Positions 1 to 6,898 of a stretch of 12,838 bases of DNA are shown here, piece after piece. Made by a program: the position numbers and the translations under genes. Positions within the stretch are counted from its first letter, which is position 1. Every line of letters starts with the position of its first letter. The DNA comes from Paracoccaceae bacterium (GTDB taxonomy: Bacteria; Pseudomonadota; Alphaproteobacteria; Rhodobacterales; Rhodobacteraceae): positions 1-12,838 of the forward strand of contig WFQA01000004.1 in assembly GCA_015487255.1 (NCBI GenBank), written 5' to 3'. A model generated the notes under the pieces. It ran no database searches and was not told the origin of the DNA. It worked only from the letters and a program-made list of their open reading frames with translations.

Positions 1-726
1 CTGGCCGAGGTTTGGGGCCTGCGCCCCGATAGCTCAAACCCCTGTATGCGGGTGCAGCGCTTTGAGGAAAAATCTCGGGAGCGGTTCTTGTCTGAAAAGG
101 AGTTTGCCGCGCTGGGTGAGGTGCTGGCCAAGGCCGAGCGCGGGGAGCTGATACCCGAGGGCAAGGATGCCCCCGTCTATGTCAGCCCTCAAGCTATCAC
201 GGCTATTCGGTTGTTGCTATTCACAGGGGCGCGGGTGAGTGAAATCCTTGGCCTGCGCTGGGAGTTTATCAACGGGGAAAACAACACCGCCGAGTTGCCC
301 GATTCAAAGACGGGCAAGAAAACCATCCACCTGTCCCCTGCGGCGCTTGAGGTGCTGAACGGCTTGGAGCGCCCCGCCAATGGCAAGGGCCATGTGGTGC
401 GCGGTGGGCGTGGCGTTGGGGATGCCAGCCAGCCGCTTGTGAATATCAAAAAGCCCTGGGGCATTATCCGCTCGGCGGCGGGGCTGGACGGGGTGCGCCT
501 GCATGACCTGCGCCATTCCTTTGCCTCTGCGGCGATTGCTGGCGGAATGTCTTTGCCGATGATCGGGGCCTTGCTCGGCCACCGCGATGTGAAAACCACG
601 GCCCGCTATGCACACCTCGCCGATGACCCGATAAGGGCGGCGGCGGCGCAGGTAGGCAACCGCATTTCCGGCGCAATGAAGGGTGAAAGCGCGGGGGCAA
701 ATGTTGTGCCTATGCGCCGAAAATAG
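1..726 (+). CDS. int: Tyrosine recombinase/phage integrase, C-terminal part
   Basis: The reading frame is open from base 1, so the ATG at 46 is internal and the gene starts outside the window. The 241 visible residues are the end of the core-binding domain and the whole catalytic domain. Catalytic residues of the family are all present: the first Arg in GARVSEI (codon 232-234), Lys in SKTGKK (307-309), His and Arg of HDLRH (502-504, 511-513), His of LLGHRD (580-582) and the nucleophile Tyr of ARYAHL (607-609). It should be an active enzyme that integrates and excises the element by strand exchange through a 3'-phosphotyrosine. Family members of this kind commonly use tRNA 3' ends, matching the tRNA-Arg at the other end. 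The gene reads into the element, so the left attachment site is expected just upstream of its missing 5' end. Confidence 0.95.
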   Translation: MAEVWGLRPDSSNPCMRVQRFEEKSRERFLSEKEFAALGEVLAKAERGELIPEGKDAPVYVSPQAITAIRLLLFTGARVSEILGLRWEFINGENNTAELPDSKTGKKTIHLSPAALEVLNGLERPANGKGHVVRGGRGVGDASQPLVNIKKPWGIIRSAAGLDGVRLHDLRHSFASAAIAGGMSLPMIGALLGHRDVKTTARYAHLADDPIRAAAAQVGNRISGAMKGESAGANVVPMRRK

Positions 727-742
727 CGCCCAGCGCTGGGCG
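727..742. repeat. 16-bp perfect palindrome directly after the integrase stop
   Basis: CGCCCAGC followed at once by its reverse complement GCTGGGCG begins on the base after the integrase TAG. It could fold as a small hairpin and protect or end the integrase mRNA, but no T-tract follows, so it is not a standard Rho-independent terminator. It could also be a protein-binding site. Confidence 0.5.
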
Positions 743-817
743 GGTGGCATACTATATGTTGTGTGTGGGGTGGTGATTTTTTGCGCTATTTTACTTTCCC
801 TCTATCCTGAAAATTTC

Positions 818-923
818 TGTTACGCTGTTACTTTGTTACCTTTGCAAGTAAGATATTGATATATAACAGCAAAAAAGTAACAAAATTGAAAATGGCAGGT
901 AACAGGTTTTTGTTACCTGTTAC
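818..923. repeat. Left TGTTAC iteron-like cluster (possible replication origin or cis region)
   Basis: Seven copies of TGTTAC or its complement lie within 106 bp: forward at 818, 826, 834, 911 and 918, reverse (GTAACA) at 877 and 899. The first three are spaced by exactly 8 bp. At 899-923 they form GTAACAGG-N9-CCTGTTAC, followed by five T, which could also act as a terminator for rightward transcription from the integrase. The same arrangement with the same 9-nt spacer occurs at 8602-8626. The surroundings are AT-rich. Short iterons near a primase and helicase gene suggest a replication origin; integrase arm sites or operators are alternatives. Confidence 0.6.
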
Positions 924-987
924 TTTTTGAGCCAACAAAATAAGGGAAAAGTGATTTTCGGGTGCTGAAATGGCCAAAAAAAGGGGG

Positions 988-1014
988 GCTAAAAAGAGCT
1001 AAAGCGCAGCTAAA
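988..1014. repeat. Three GCTAAA repeats at helical spacing
   Basis: GCTAAA occurs at 988, 998 and 1009, spacings of 10 and 11 bp, which puts the copies on one face of the helix. They lie inside the 15-bp inverted repeat and next to the TGTTAC cluster in A-rich DNA. They may be protein sites or part of an unwinding or bending region. The count is small enough for chance to be possible. Confidence 0.4.
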
Positions 1015-1230
1015 AATGCCCTTTATTACAGTTTTGTGAATCAACATATAGTATGCGAGCGGTTTGGAGATACGGTTACAAATAAAGGCTAACGATTTAA
1101 TCCTCTATTCAGAAAACCCGCCCCGTGTTATCTTGCCCAGGCGTGGCTAGGGTAGCTCCTGAATATCCGCAATCTTGCACCGGATCGCCACGCGCTTTTG
1201 AAGTGCGGGAGACCTTGCGAGAGGGTGGCT

Positions 1231-2241
1231 ATGAAAAAAATATCTTTAGATATGTCAGGTGTTTTAGGGGACATAAGCAAACAACAAGCCCTTAACGAAG
1301 ACTTTTTAAAGCCCTTTCGCGGCTTGATGGCAAGCATAGACCAACTCCGAGATACAGGGCAGCGCCGTGATCTGATAACCCCTCAAATGATAGAAAGACT
1401 AGCAGCGCCAAAGTCAGCCTCAATACCTTTACCATTAACCAACGGCAAAATACCACGATCAGATGATGGGTTTTCGCTGCTTGCAAACGCACTAAGGCTT
1501 TGTGACCTTCATGGCTTGATTGATGCATGGCGGCGCGCTTCAAAGTCAAAGCCTATTGGTAGGTTTATTAGCGAGAGTTTAGAACGTAATAGCTTCGAGC
1601 GCATGTTAACTGACCACGCGATTTATGACTCTAGATTAAAGATTTCCAAGCGGACAGCATTTCACGAGATTGATGGTATAAAACTCGATACTGAAATGGA
1701 AACAGTAAAATACTACCACGCCCGTATACTGAATTTGATAAACAGTGGCACAGATATAGCCCAACTACGTTTTGTAGATTTGAACCTTACCACTGACGAA
1801 TTGCGCAAATATGGGTTAGACCCTTCTCCAACCGAAAAGCGTACCCCTATTGCGAAACAAAGCCCAAGTGGTTTTACAAAGGCGCTTAAGCGCTTAGTCG
1901 TTGATTATTTCGAGCGGGTAGATGGAAGTGCCGAGCCTAGAAACCCAAATGAGGACGTGCCGGATGCGGTCAAAAAGCGGCACTGTGAAGACAAGATTGT
2001 AGAGCTACTGGGCGGGTTTTATAGTGATAATCCAAATATGAGAATTTCCAAAAAAAATGCCAAACAAGCACTTAAATCGAAGTTTGATATTGGGAAAAGG
2101 GGGTTTGATCGAATATGGAAAAAATTCAATGTGGACCGCGAATCAAAATCTGGGATGATTCCAATTGCTGAAGCTCTATTCTCTATTGATTTAGAAAATT
2201 TTTGCCGAAAAAATGCAGCAATATATGGGCTAAAGAATTAA
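1231..2241 (+). CDS. Hypothetical protein of the element, 336 aa, low GC
   Basis: I do not recognise this protein. The start at ATG 1231 is preferred over an in-frame TTG at 1198 because a GAGAGGG ribosome-binding sequence sits just upstream. It is a soluble, charged protein without signal peptide or obvious membrane segment. The last third (about residues 260-315), with KKNAKQALKSKFDIGKRGFDRIWKKF, looks like a basic helical DNA-binding segment, by eye only. Its codons are visibly more A/T-rich than those of the primase and helicase next to it, so it may be a separately acquired cargo gene. It forms its own transcription unit: the left repeat region lies upstream and a strong terminator follows the stop. 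A regulatory, defence or satellite-specific role is possible but unproven. Confidence 0.8.
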   Translation: MKKISLDMSGVLGDISKQQALNEDFLKPFRGLMASIDQLRDTGQRRDLITPQMIERLAAPKSASIPLPLTNGKIPRSDDGFSLLANALRLCDLHGLIDAWRRASKSKPIGRFISESLERNSFERMLTDHAIYDSRLKISKRTAFHEIDGIKLDTEMETVKYYHARILNLINSGTDIAQLRFVDLNLTTDELRKYGLDPSPTEKRTPIAKQSPSGFTKALKRLVVDYFERVDGSAEPRNPNEDVPDAVKKRHCEDKIVELLGGFYSDNPNMRISKKNAKQALKSKFDIGKRGFDRIWKKFNVDRESKSGMIPIAEALFSIDLENFCRKNAAIYGLKN

Positions 2242-2257
2242 CCCCCCTCAAAAAATG

Positions 2258-2292
2258 AAATTGCCCCCGCTAGACGGGACAATTTTTCTTTT
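2258..2292 (+). terminator. Rho-independent terminator after the 336-aa gene
   Basis: AAATTG (2258-2263) pairs with CAATTT (2280-2285), and CCCG (2266-2269) with CGGG (2275-2278), around the loop CTAGA. A T-rich tract follows immediately. It lies 16 bp after the upstream stop codon and separates that gene from the replication operon. Confidence 0.8.
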
Positions 2293-2332
2293 TGCATGTT
2301 CGTCCTAGTTTCAACAAACTCGGAGTTGCACC

Positions 2333-2593
2333 ATGCAAACAAATGCCAACACGCTGACACCCCAGCATGTTAATATACCGGCAACGGATTCCCTAAATGA
2401 AGACCGCCTTTTAAGCCGTGGCGAAGTCCAAAGTATATTTGGTATCTCACAACGGTTTCTTGAGGTTGCGGCGGTCAAGGGCGGCGGGCCTGTTTACCAC
2501 AAAATCGGGCGCAATGTCCGCTACCGCGTGGCTGACCTGCGCCAATGGATCGAGGCCCAACGCGTCCACTCGACTTCGGAAGGGGCGGCGTAA
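2333..2593 (+). CDS. AlpA/excisionase-type helix-turn-helix protein
   Basis: An 86-aa protein with the HTH_17/MerR-like winged fold typical of AlpA regulators and excisionases: LLSRGEVQSIFGIS around residues 27-40 (helix-turn-helix), then a wing with KIGRNVRYRVADLRQWIE at about residues 58-75. GGAG lies upstream of the ATG. In P4-like elements and Gram-negative PICIs such proteins activate the integrase or act as directionality factors for excision, and some switch on the replication genes. It is the first gene of an operon whose next ORF starts in its stop codon (TAATG). A 5-bp inverted repeat, AGTTT-N4-AAACT, between terminator and start could be an operator. Whether it acts on att, on the integrase promoter or on both cannot be told from the sequence. 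Confidence 0.85.
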   Translation: MQTNANTLTPQHVNIPATDSLNEDRLLSRGEVQSIFGISQRFLEVAAVKGGGPVYHKIGRNVRYRVADLRQWIEAQRVHSTSEGAA

Positions 2594-3018
2594 TGGGCAA
2601 TCTTTCCCAAGAGCAAATCGCCGATCGCAACACCGTTGAAAGCCTCAAATCTCAAATCTCGGGGCTGGGCTACATGACCATGCAATCCCTTCAGGGTATT
2701 CCCTTCAAGGAAGATGCTGGCGGAATTTGGCGGGTGCGGGTCGAGACTTTGGGCCTTTCCTTTCAGGCTTATTGCCGTCGTATTTGCGACCAAATGGAAA
2801 CGGAAAGTGAGCACGTTGATGGCGGCTTGAAGTCTGTAATTTTTCAGCTCGGCGCAATCGGTAATTATGCCGTTGAGCACCTAAACTCAATTGGAATTAT
2901 GTGGCAACGCGGCTCGGATGCCCAACGGCTTTTCGTGAGCCAAGTGGCTATTGCCATTCAAGACGCTTGCGATTTAATCGCTGCGCAAATCGGGCAGGAG
3001 GGCAAAGGCGATGAATGA
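2593..3018 (+). CDS. Hypothetical protein, 141 aa, in the replication operon
   Basis: Not recognised. The ATG at 2593 overlaps the preceding stop by one base, so it is probably translationally coupled; the in-frame ATG at 2545 would overlap the AlpA gene by 49 bases and is less likely. The protein is soluble and mostly helical, with no signal peptide or membrane segment. A SLGLSFQAYCRRICDQMETE-like helical region lies in the middle and IAIQDACDLIAAQIGQEGKGDE at the end. It overlaps the primase gene by 8 bases. Position between the AlpA-like gene and the primase suggests an accessory to replication or regulation. Confidence 0.8.
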   Translation: MGNLSQEQIADRNTVESLKSQISGLGYMTMQSLQGIPFKEDAGGIWRVRVETLGLSFQAYCRRICDQMETESEHVDGGLKSVIFQLGAIGNYAVEHLNSIGIMWQRGSDAQRLFVSQVAIAIQDACDLIAAQIGQEGKGDE

Positions 3019-3913
3019 AGCCCAAACCCTCACCCTTGCCCTTCATGGTGATTGGCGCGGCGGTTCCGGCCTCGCCCCTTGCCCGATATGCCAGCCCGAG
3101 GGGCGGCGGGATCAACGGGCGCTATCCATATCTGAACGCGCTGGGCGGGTGCTGCTACATTGCCATAAGGGCGGCTGCGCGGTGTTCCCCGAGCTGCAAG
3201 CCCGTGGCTTGATCGAAGGCCGAGGGCAACAGACTGCATCGCCTGACCCTGCCGATGTGGCACGGCGCAAGCGGCAAGATCACCAAAAGCTCGCCGAGCG
3301 CCTCGCCATGTGTAGCGGGATATTCAACCAAGCCCGCGCCTGTGAAGGCACTATAGCCGAAACCTATCTGGCCGAGGTGCGTGGGATCGAAGGGCTGCGC
3401 TTTGGCAAGCTCAAAAACACCCTTCGCTTTCATGGTGAGGTATTGCATAGCCCAAGCGGCAAGCACCTGCCCGCCATAATCGCCCAGATACGCGGGGCCA
3501 ATGGGCGGGCGCTTGGGATACACCGCACCTATCTGCGCCCCGACGGGTCCGGCAAGGCCGATGTAACCCCCGCAAAAATGATGCTTGGGCCGAGTGCTGG
3601 CGGCGCGGTGCGCTTTGGCCCTGACGGCCCCGTTATAGCCTTGGCCGAGGGCATTGAAACCGCGCTTTCCGTGGCCCGCGCTTCCCGCCTGACCGTATGG
3701 GCCACCTTGAGCACCAGCGGGCTTAAGGGCCTTATCCTGCCCCCGCCCCCCGTGGCCGAGGTGGTGATAATCTGCGCCGATAATGATGAAGCCGGGCTAA
3801 GCGCCGCCGAGGATAAGGCGGGGCAGCTTGAAGCCGAGGGCCGTGTGGTCTCGATCATCCACCCGCCCAACGCGGGCGATGATTTTAATGACGTATTGCG
3901 AGGCCCAAAATGA
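3011..3913 (+). CDS. Toprim-domain primase with CHC2-like zinc finger
   Basis: A 300-aa protein of the phage/plasmid primase type. The N-terminus has a zinc-finger pattern with CPIC at residues 24-27 and a second pair in LHCHKGGC at 51-56. The C-terminal half is a Toprim domain with the metal-binding Glu in AEGIETALS (E213), the DxD pair in ADNDEAG (D257, D259) and a further acidic DDFND at 280-284. These residues fit synthesis of RNA primers at the fork; the zinc finger should contact single-stranded template. An AGGAGG lies about 9 bases before the ATG. It overlaps the upstream gene by 8 bases and the helicase gene by 4 (ATGA), so primase and helicase are made together. It is separate from the helicase, unlike the fused P4 alpha protein. 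Confidence 0.92.
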   Translation: MNEAQTLTLALHGDWRGGSGLAPCPICQPEGRRDQRALSISERAGRVLLHCHKGGCAVFPELQARGLIEGRGQQTASPDPADVARRKRQDHQKLAERLAMCSGIFNQARACEGTIAETYLAEVRGIEGLRFGKLKNTLRFHGEVLHSPSGKHLPAIIAQIRGANGRALGIHRTYLRPDGSGKADVTPAKMMLGPSAGGAVRFGPDGPVIALAEGIETALSVARASRLTVWATLSTSGLKGLILPPPPVAEVVIICADNDEAGLSAAEDKAGQLEAEGRVVSIIHPPNAGDDFNDVLRGPK

Positions 3914-5760
3914 GCGGTGAAAAGCAGATAGAGGCGCAGGTGAAGGGCGCGGTAAAAAAGGCCAAAGCCAAAAAGGACGCTGGCACTGGGCAAGGCAAAT
4001 ACGCCACCCGCAAACCGTCCAAAGCCTTTCCTTTCAAGGTTGATGAAAGCGGGCTTTGGCGGCAAGTGACCTATGATAAAGCAGACGGCACCACGGGCAA
4101 GAAATGGCAGCGCTTTGGCTCGGAGTTGCACGTTTTGGCCTTCACTCGAAACGAGGAAGGCGAGGGCTGGGGCCGCTGGCTTGAGATTGTGGATAGGGAT
4201 GGCACCCGTCACCGCTGGAACATGCCCAGCGCCATGCTTACAGGCACCGGGGAGGCCTTGTGCAATGAGCTGGCAAACTACGGGTTTGAGCTTGCCACGG
4301 GCCGCTATTCCCGCAAATATTTGTTGGAATACCTGACCGATGCCGAGCCAAAGAAAAAGGTGCGCTCGGCTTCCCGCATTGGCTGGCATGGCAATGCCTT
4401 TGTGTTCCCCGATGAGGCCATAGGCCCCGATGCGGAATCGGAACTGGTAATTTTGCAAAACGGGGATCAGCAAGACCATGCCTATAATGTGGCTGGCACC
4501 CTATCAGAATGGCAAGAGCATGTGGCGGCAAAGGCGGCGGGCAACTCTCGGCTGGTGCTCTCGATCAGCGCCGCCATGGCCGCGCCCCTGCTGGCCATTA
4601 CAGAGGATGAAGGCGGCGGCTTTCACTTTCGCGGGGCTTCCAGCTCGGGCAAATCAACGGCGCTGGCGGTGGCCGGCAGCGTATGGGGCGGCGGTGTCCT
4701 GCGCGGCTATGTGCGCCAATGGCGGGCCACAGATAACGCGCTGGAAAGCGTGGCCGAGCTTTCCTGTGATGCGTTGCTTGCGCTCGATGAGCTGGCCCAG
4801 ATTGACCCGAAGGCGGCGGGGCAAGTGGCCTATATGCTGGCCAATGGCAAAGGCAAGGCCCGCGCTGGGCGCGAGGGGCAGGCGCGCAAAAGCAAAGAAT
4901 GGCGGGTGCTGTTTCTCTCGAATGGTGAAATCGGGCTGGCTGACAAGATCAAGGAAGGCGGGCAGCGCATGGCGGCGGGTATGGGGGTGCGCGTGATTGA
5001 CCTGCGGGCCGATGCGGGCGCAGACATGGGCTTGTTTGAAAACCTGCACGGGGCCAAAGACCCCGCCAGCTTTGCCCAGGAGCTTAAGGCGGCGCTGGGC
5101 CAGTATTACGGCACGGCGGCGCGGGCATGGGTCAAAGCCCTCGCCAAAGACCCCGAGGCCATGCGTTCCCAAATCGGCAAGCTGCGGCGACACTTTATAA
5201 AGCAGGTGGTGCCACAAGGGGCTGACGGGCAGGTGAGCCGCGTGGCAGATCGCTTTGCCCTGCTGGCAGCGGCGGGGGAGCTGGCCACTGCCGAGGGCAT
5301 TACCGGCTGGACCCAAAGCGAGGCCGTGCAAGCCGCACAGCGCTGTTTCAAGGATTGGGTGCGAGAGCGTGGCGGGATCGGCTCAAGCGAGGTGGCCGAT
5401 GCCAAGCAACGGATTGATGAGGCGATACAGGTTGACGGCTCGGGCAAATTCCAAAAGTGGAAATGGGGCAGCTCGGACAGAATACAGACCCTCAATCGCA
5501 TGGGCTTTGTCAAAGTCGAGGGCAACCCCGATGTTGAGGAAGTGGAATATACATATTACTTTCTGCCCGCCCCGCTCAAGACCCTGCTTGAAGGCTTGGA
5601 TGTTCGGAGCGTAATTGCGGGCCTGATGGAGATCGGCGTGATTGTGGCCCATGCGGGAAAGGCCAGCAAGACCTACCATGTGCCTTCTCTGGGCAACAAG
5701 CAGCGGCTGTATGAGGTAAACCTTGAAGCGCTGGGCAAGGGCTTCCCCGATGCCCTCTAA
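3910..5760 (+). CDS. DUF927-domain replicative helicase/ATPase
   Basis: A 616-aa protein of the DUF927 family, common in phages and satellites beside Toprim primases. The Walker A motif is GASSSGKST (residues 242-250), Walker B is DALLALDEL (287-295) with Asp-Glu at 293-294, a sensor-like Asn lies in LFLSNGE (334-340), and GMGVRVIDL at 357-365 may supply an arginine finger. The first 40 residues are Lys/Ala-rich and probably disordered. It is expected to unwind the element's DNA as a ring ATPase. Translation is coupled to the primase by an ATGA overlap. The next small gene starts inside its last codons. The length is usual for the family and no break is seen. Confidence 0.92.
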   Translation: MSGEKQIEAQVKGAVKKAKAKKDAGTGQGKYATRKPSKAFPFKVDESGLWRQVTYDKADGTTGKKWQRFGSELHVLAFTRNEEGEGWGRWLEIVDRDGTRHRWNMPSAMLTGTGEALCNELANYGFELATGRYSRKYLLEYLTDAEPKKKVRSASRIGWHGNAFVFPDEAIGPDAESELVILQNGDQQDHAYNVAGTLSEWQEHVAAKAAGNSRLVLSISAAMAAPLLAITEDEGGGFHFRGASSSGKSTALAVAGSVWGGGVLRGYVRQWRATDNALESVAELSCDALLALDELAQIDPKAAGQVAYMLANGKGKARAGREGQARKSKEWRVLFLSNGEIGLADKIKEGGQRMAAGMGVRVIDLRADAGADMGLFENLHGAKDPASFAQELKAALGQYYGTAARAWVKALAKDPEAMRSQIGKLRRHFIKQVVPQGADGQVSRVADRFALLAAAGELATAEGITGWTQSEAVQAAQRCFKDWVRERGGIGSSEVADAKQRIDEAIQVDGSGKFQKWKWGSSDRIQTLNRMGFVKVEGNPDVEEVEYTYYFLPAPLKTLLEGLDVRSVIAGLMEIGVIVAHAGKASKTYHVPSLGNKQRLYEVNLEALGKGFPDAL

Positions 5761-5998
5761 AATCAACTGGGCGGCGCTGGATGCGGCCTATGCCGCCGCC
5801 CGCGCCCCCATGGCCCAGCGCCCCAGCCTTGAGGATGCCACGGCAACCCATTTCGCCGCCCTCACCGCATGGGATGCCGCCGATGAGCGGGCGGCGATAC
5901 AGGAATATAACGGGGGATTGAGCCGCACCGAGGCCGAGGTGATGGCCTTTGCTGGGGTGAAGGGTTGTTGGTGGAAAGCACAAAGCCCCGCCGATTAA
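5750..5998 (+). CDS. Small hypothetical protein, 82 aa, end of replication operon
   Basis: The ATG at 5750 overlaps the helicase stop by 11 bases; an earlier in-frame TTG at 5723 is less likely. The protein is Ala-rich (INWAALDAAYAAARAPMAQ near the start) and ends with a KGCWWKAQSPAD tail. It looks like a short helical accessory protein, without signal peptide or membrane segment. I do not recognise it. Its position suggests co-expression with the helicase. The stop codon lies in the loop of a hairpin that may end the operon. Confidence 0.7.
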   Translation: MPSKINWAALDAAYAAARAPMAQRPSLEDATATHFAALTAWDAADERAAIQEYNGGLSRTEAEVMAFAGVKGCWWKAQSPAD

Positions 5999-6009
5999 GG
6001 CGAGGCTTT
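5982..6009 (+). terminator. Hairpin ending the replication operon
   Basis: AAAGCC-C-CGCC pairs with GGCG-A-GGCTTT around the loop GATTAA: ten base pairs with one mismatch. The loop holds the stop codon of the 82-aa gene. The T-tract is only three bases, so termination may be weak. Confidence 0.5.
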
Positions 6010-6142
6010 GGGACGTTGACAATATCTAGGCTGCTCTGAATTTGTCATCATTCGGCGAACAACCTGCCTAGTGCTCTAGGTCTTAAAGCCCGATAAACGG
6101 GATACACCAGTAACCTAGTAGCTACCTTTATCCATTTCAAGG
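6010..6142. other. Non-coding gap between the replication operon and toxin gene
   Basis: No convincing reading frame or RNA gene is seen. The stretch contains a TTGACA at 6015 without a good -10 box at 17 bp, and a short dyad CCTAG-N4-CTAGG near 6068-6081. It lies between convergent transcription units. Confidence 0.4.
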
Positions 6143-6166
6143 AAAATCGTCACCGATTTCGGTGAC
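6143..6166 (-). terminator. Terminator of the XRE-toxin operon
   Basis: Read on the minus strand, GTCACCG-AAAT-CGGTGAC is followed by GATTTT. The 7-bp stem overlaps the last codons of the toxin gene, so the end of the coding region also forms the terminator. Confidence 0.65.
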
Positions 6167-6548
6167 TGATGCCCAACCCAAATAGCACACCTTCCTTAAC
6201 AGCGGCTAAATCTTGAGCGTTCGCTTGGGGCGTTGCCCATTTTCTGCGCCCGACTTTAAAGCCGTTCATGCGCCATAATCCAAGGTTCAAAATCAAATCG
6301 CATTTAGCCCAGCATGGAAGGTCATCCGCTTCGTCAGGATGGTAGTTTTTTGACAGCCTCACCACATAAGGGTGATCGTGGGTCGGCGCGGTAAGGCTGA
6401 TTGGCACCACCGCAACCAAATGGCTACGGTTTGGCAGGCGCGGCGAAACGACCATGACAGGGCGGGTTTTCACCATTTCGGGAACCTTGAAGCCAGAAAA
6501 ATCGCAAACCAATATTTGCCCAGCGCGGGGGTGGTAACTGATAGCCAT
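6150..6548 (-). CDS. Type II toxin, PemK/MazF family
   Basis: A 132-aa protein with the PemK/MazF pattern. The N-terminal strand GQILVCDFSGF (residues 10-20) is followed by VKTRPVMVVSP (26-36) with the conserved Lys-x-Arg-Pro, then VAVVPIS and a middle PYVVRL strand. Members are ribosome-independent mRNA endoribonucleases that stop translation when free of antitoxin. The start ATG lies one base after the stop of the XRE gene upstream, so both are made from one mRNA, antitoxin-like gene first, as usual for type II modules. The partner is an XRE protein rather than MazE/AbrB or ribbon-helix-helix. On a small mobile element it may act in stabilisation or in abortive infection. RNA target specificity cannot be read from the sequence. 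Confidence 0.88.
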   Translation of the reverse strand: MAISYHPRAGQILVCDFSGFKVPEMVKTRPVMVVSPRLPNRSHLVAVVPISLTAPTHDHPYVVRLSKNYHPDEADDLPCWAKCDLILNLGLWRMNGFKVGRRKWATPQANAQDLAAVKEGVLFGLGISHRNR

Positions 6549-6549
6549 A

Positions 6550-6795
6550 TCAGGTGTTTTCCCCTTGCACCTTCAAGGCCACCCCCGCGCCCAGCGCGGT
6601 TTCGCCAGTGTCAAGAAACTGGATGCCTTGGGCTTCAAGGGCTTTGCGGATGGCTTCGGCGCTTGAGTGTTGAAGGCCACCTTTCCCAGTTTCAAATCGG
6701 CTTACTGTAGTGAAGGAAATGCCAGCCAATTCCGCCAGCTCCCGCACACCTAGGCGCAAAGCATTTCTTGCCATTCTAAGCTGTTCCGGTGTCAT
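6550..6795 (-). CDS. XRE-family regulator, probable repressor/antitoxin
   Basis: An 81-aa protein with a Cro/C1-type HTH at about residues 4-58: LRMARNALRLGVRELAELAG then ISFTTVSRFETGK as the recognition region. The tail IQFLDTGETALGAGVALKV is typical of short XRE regulators in alphaproteobacteria. AAGG lies 8 bases before its ATG. It precedes the PemK/MazF toxin gene by one base and faces a rightward operon across a 100-bp gap with a perfect 7-3-7 inverted repeat inside a strong promoter. It therefore probably represses both directions, acting as the element's main switch, as antitoxin, or as both. Direct binding to the toxin is not shown. Confidence 0.85.
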   Translation of the reverse strand: MTPEQLRMARNALRLGVRELAELAGISFTTVSRFETGKGGLQHSSAEAIRKALEAQGIQFLDTGETALGAGVALKVQGENT

Positions 6796-6817
6796 TGTGC
6801 TAACCTTGTATTATTTT

Positions 6818-6883
6818 TGCTTACAGGGTATTGACTGCATACTGTGTATGCACTAGAGTTACTACATGGTAAGCGAGTATGCA
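6818..6883. promoter_or_regulatory. Operator group for the XRE regulator
   Basis: TGCATAC-TGT-GTATGCA at 6836-6852 is a perfect 7-3-7 inverted repeat. It fills the space between the -35 and -10 boxes of the rightward promoter. A weaker copy, TGCTTAC-AGG-GTATTGA, lies at 6818-6834, and a perfect half-site GTATGCA at 6877-6883. Dyad centres are about 18 and 31 bp apart, as in phage repressor operators. The XRE protein encoded next door is the obvious ligand. Confidence 0.7.
6831..6859 (+). promoter_or_regulatory. Sigma-70 promoter for the three-gene right operon
   Basis: TTGACT at 6831-6836, a 17-bp spacer, and TAGAGT at 6854-6859. Transcription should start near 6866, giving a leader of about 33 bases before the ATG at 6899. 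The spacer is occupied by the perfect operator, so a bound repressor would block RNA polymerase. Confidence 0.75.
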
Positions 6884-6898
6884 AACGGAGTTATCACA

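Larger units (their letters stand above)
747..1056. repeat. 15-bp perfect inverted repeat enclosing the left TGTTAC cluster
   Basis: GCATACTATATGTTG at 747-761 is repeated exactly, in inverted orientation, at 1042-1056 (CAACATATAGTATGC). The two arms are 280 bp apart and bracket the TGTTAC hexamers and the GCTAAA repeats. Each arm contains a short dyad, CATA-N3-TATG, so each may bind a dimeric protein. Candidates encoded nearby are the integrase, the AlpA-like protein and the XRE regulator. The XRE operator also contains GCATACT, but with a different dyad spacing. Confidence 0.6.

Noticed and set aside
818..923. TGTTAC cluster as a CRISPR array
   Set aside because: The repeats are only 6-8 bp, in both orientations, with irregular gaps, and no cas gene is present.
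818..923. TGTTAC cluster as left integrase arm sites
   Set aside because: It lies downstream of the integrase gene, at least 0.8 kb from any left attachment site, too far for a lambda-like arm. Kept only as a weaker alternative to an origin.
747..1056. 15-bp inverted repeat as terminal repeats of an insertion sequence
   Set aside because: The 280 bp between the arms hold no transposase and no flanking target duplication is visible.
3529..4479. Long minus-strand open frame of 316 codons
   Set aside because: It runs antisense across the primase and helicase genes, which have clear domain motifs and coupled starts; a by-product of GC-rich codon use.
4654..5331. Minus-strand frame of 225 codons
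   Set aside because: It is antisense to the ATPase core of the DUF927 helicase, including Walker A and B.
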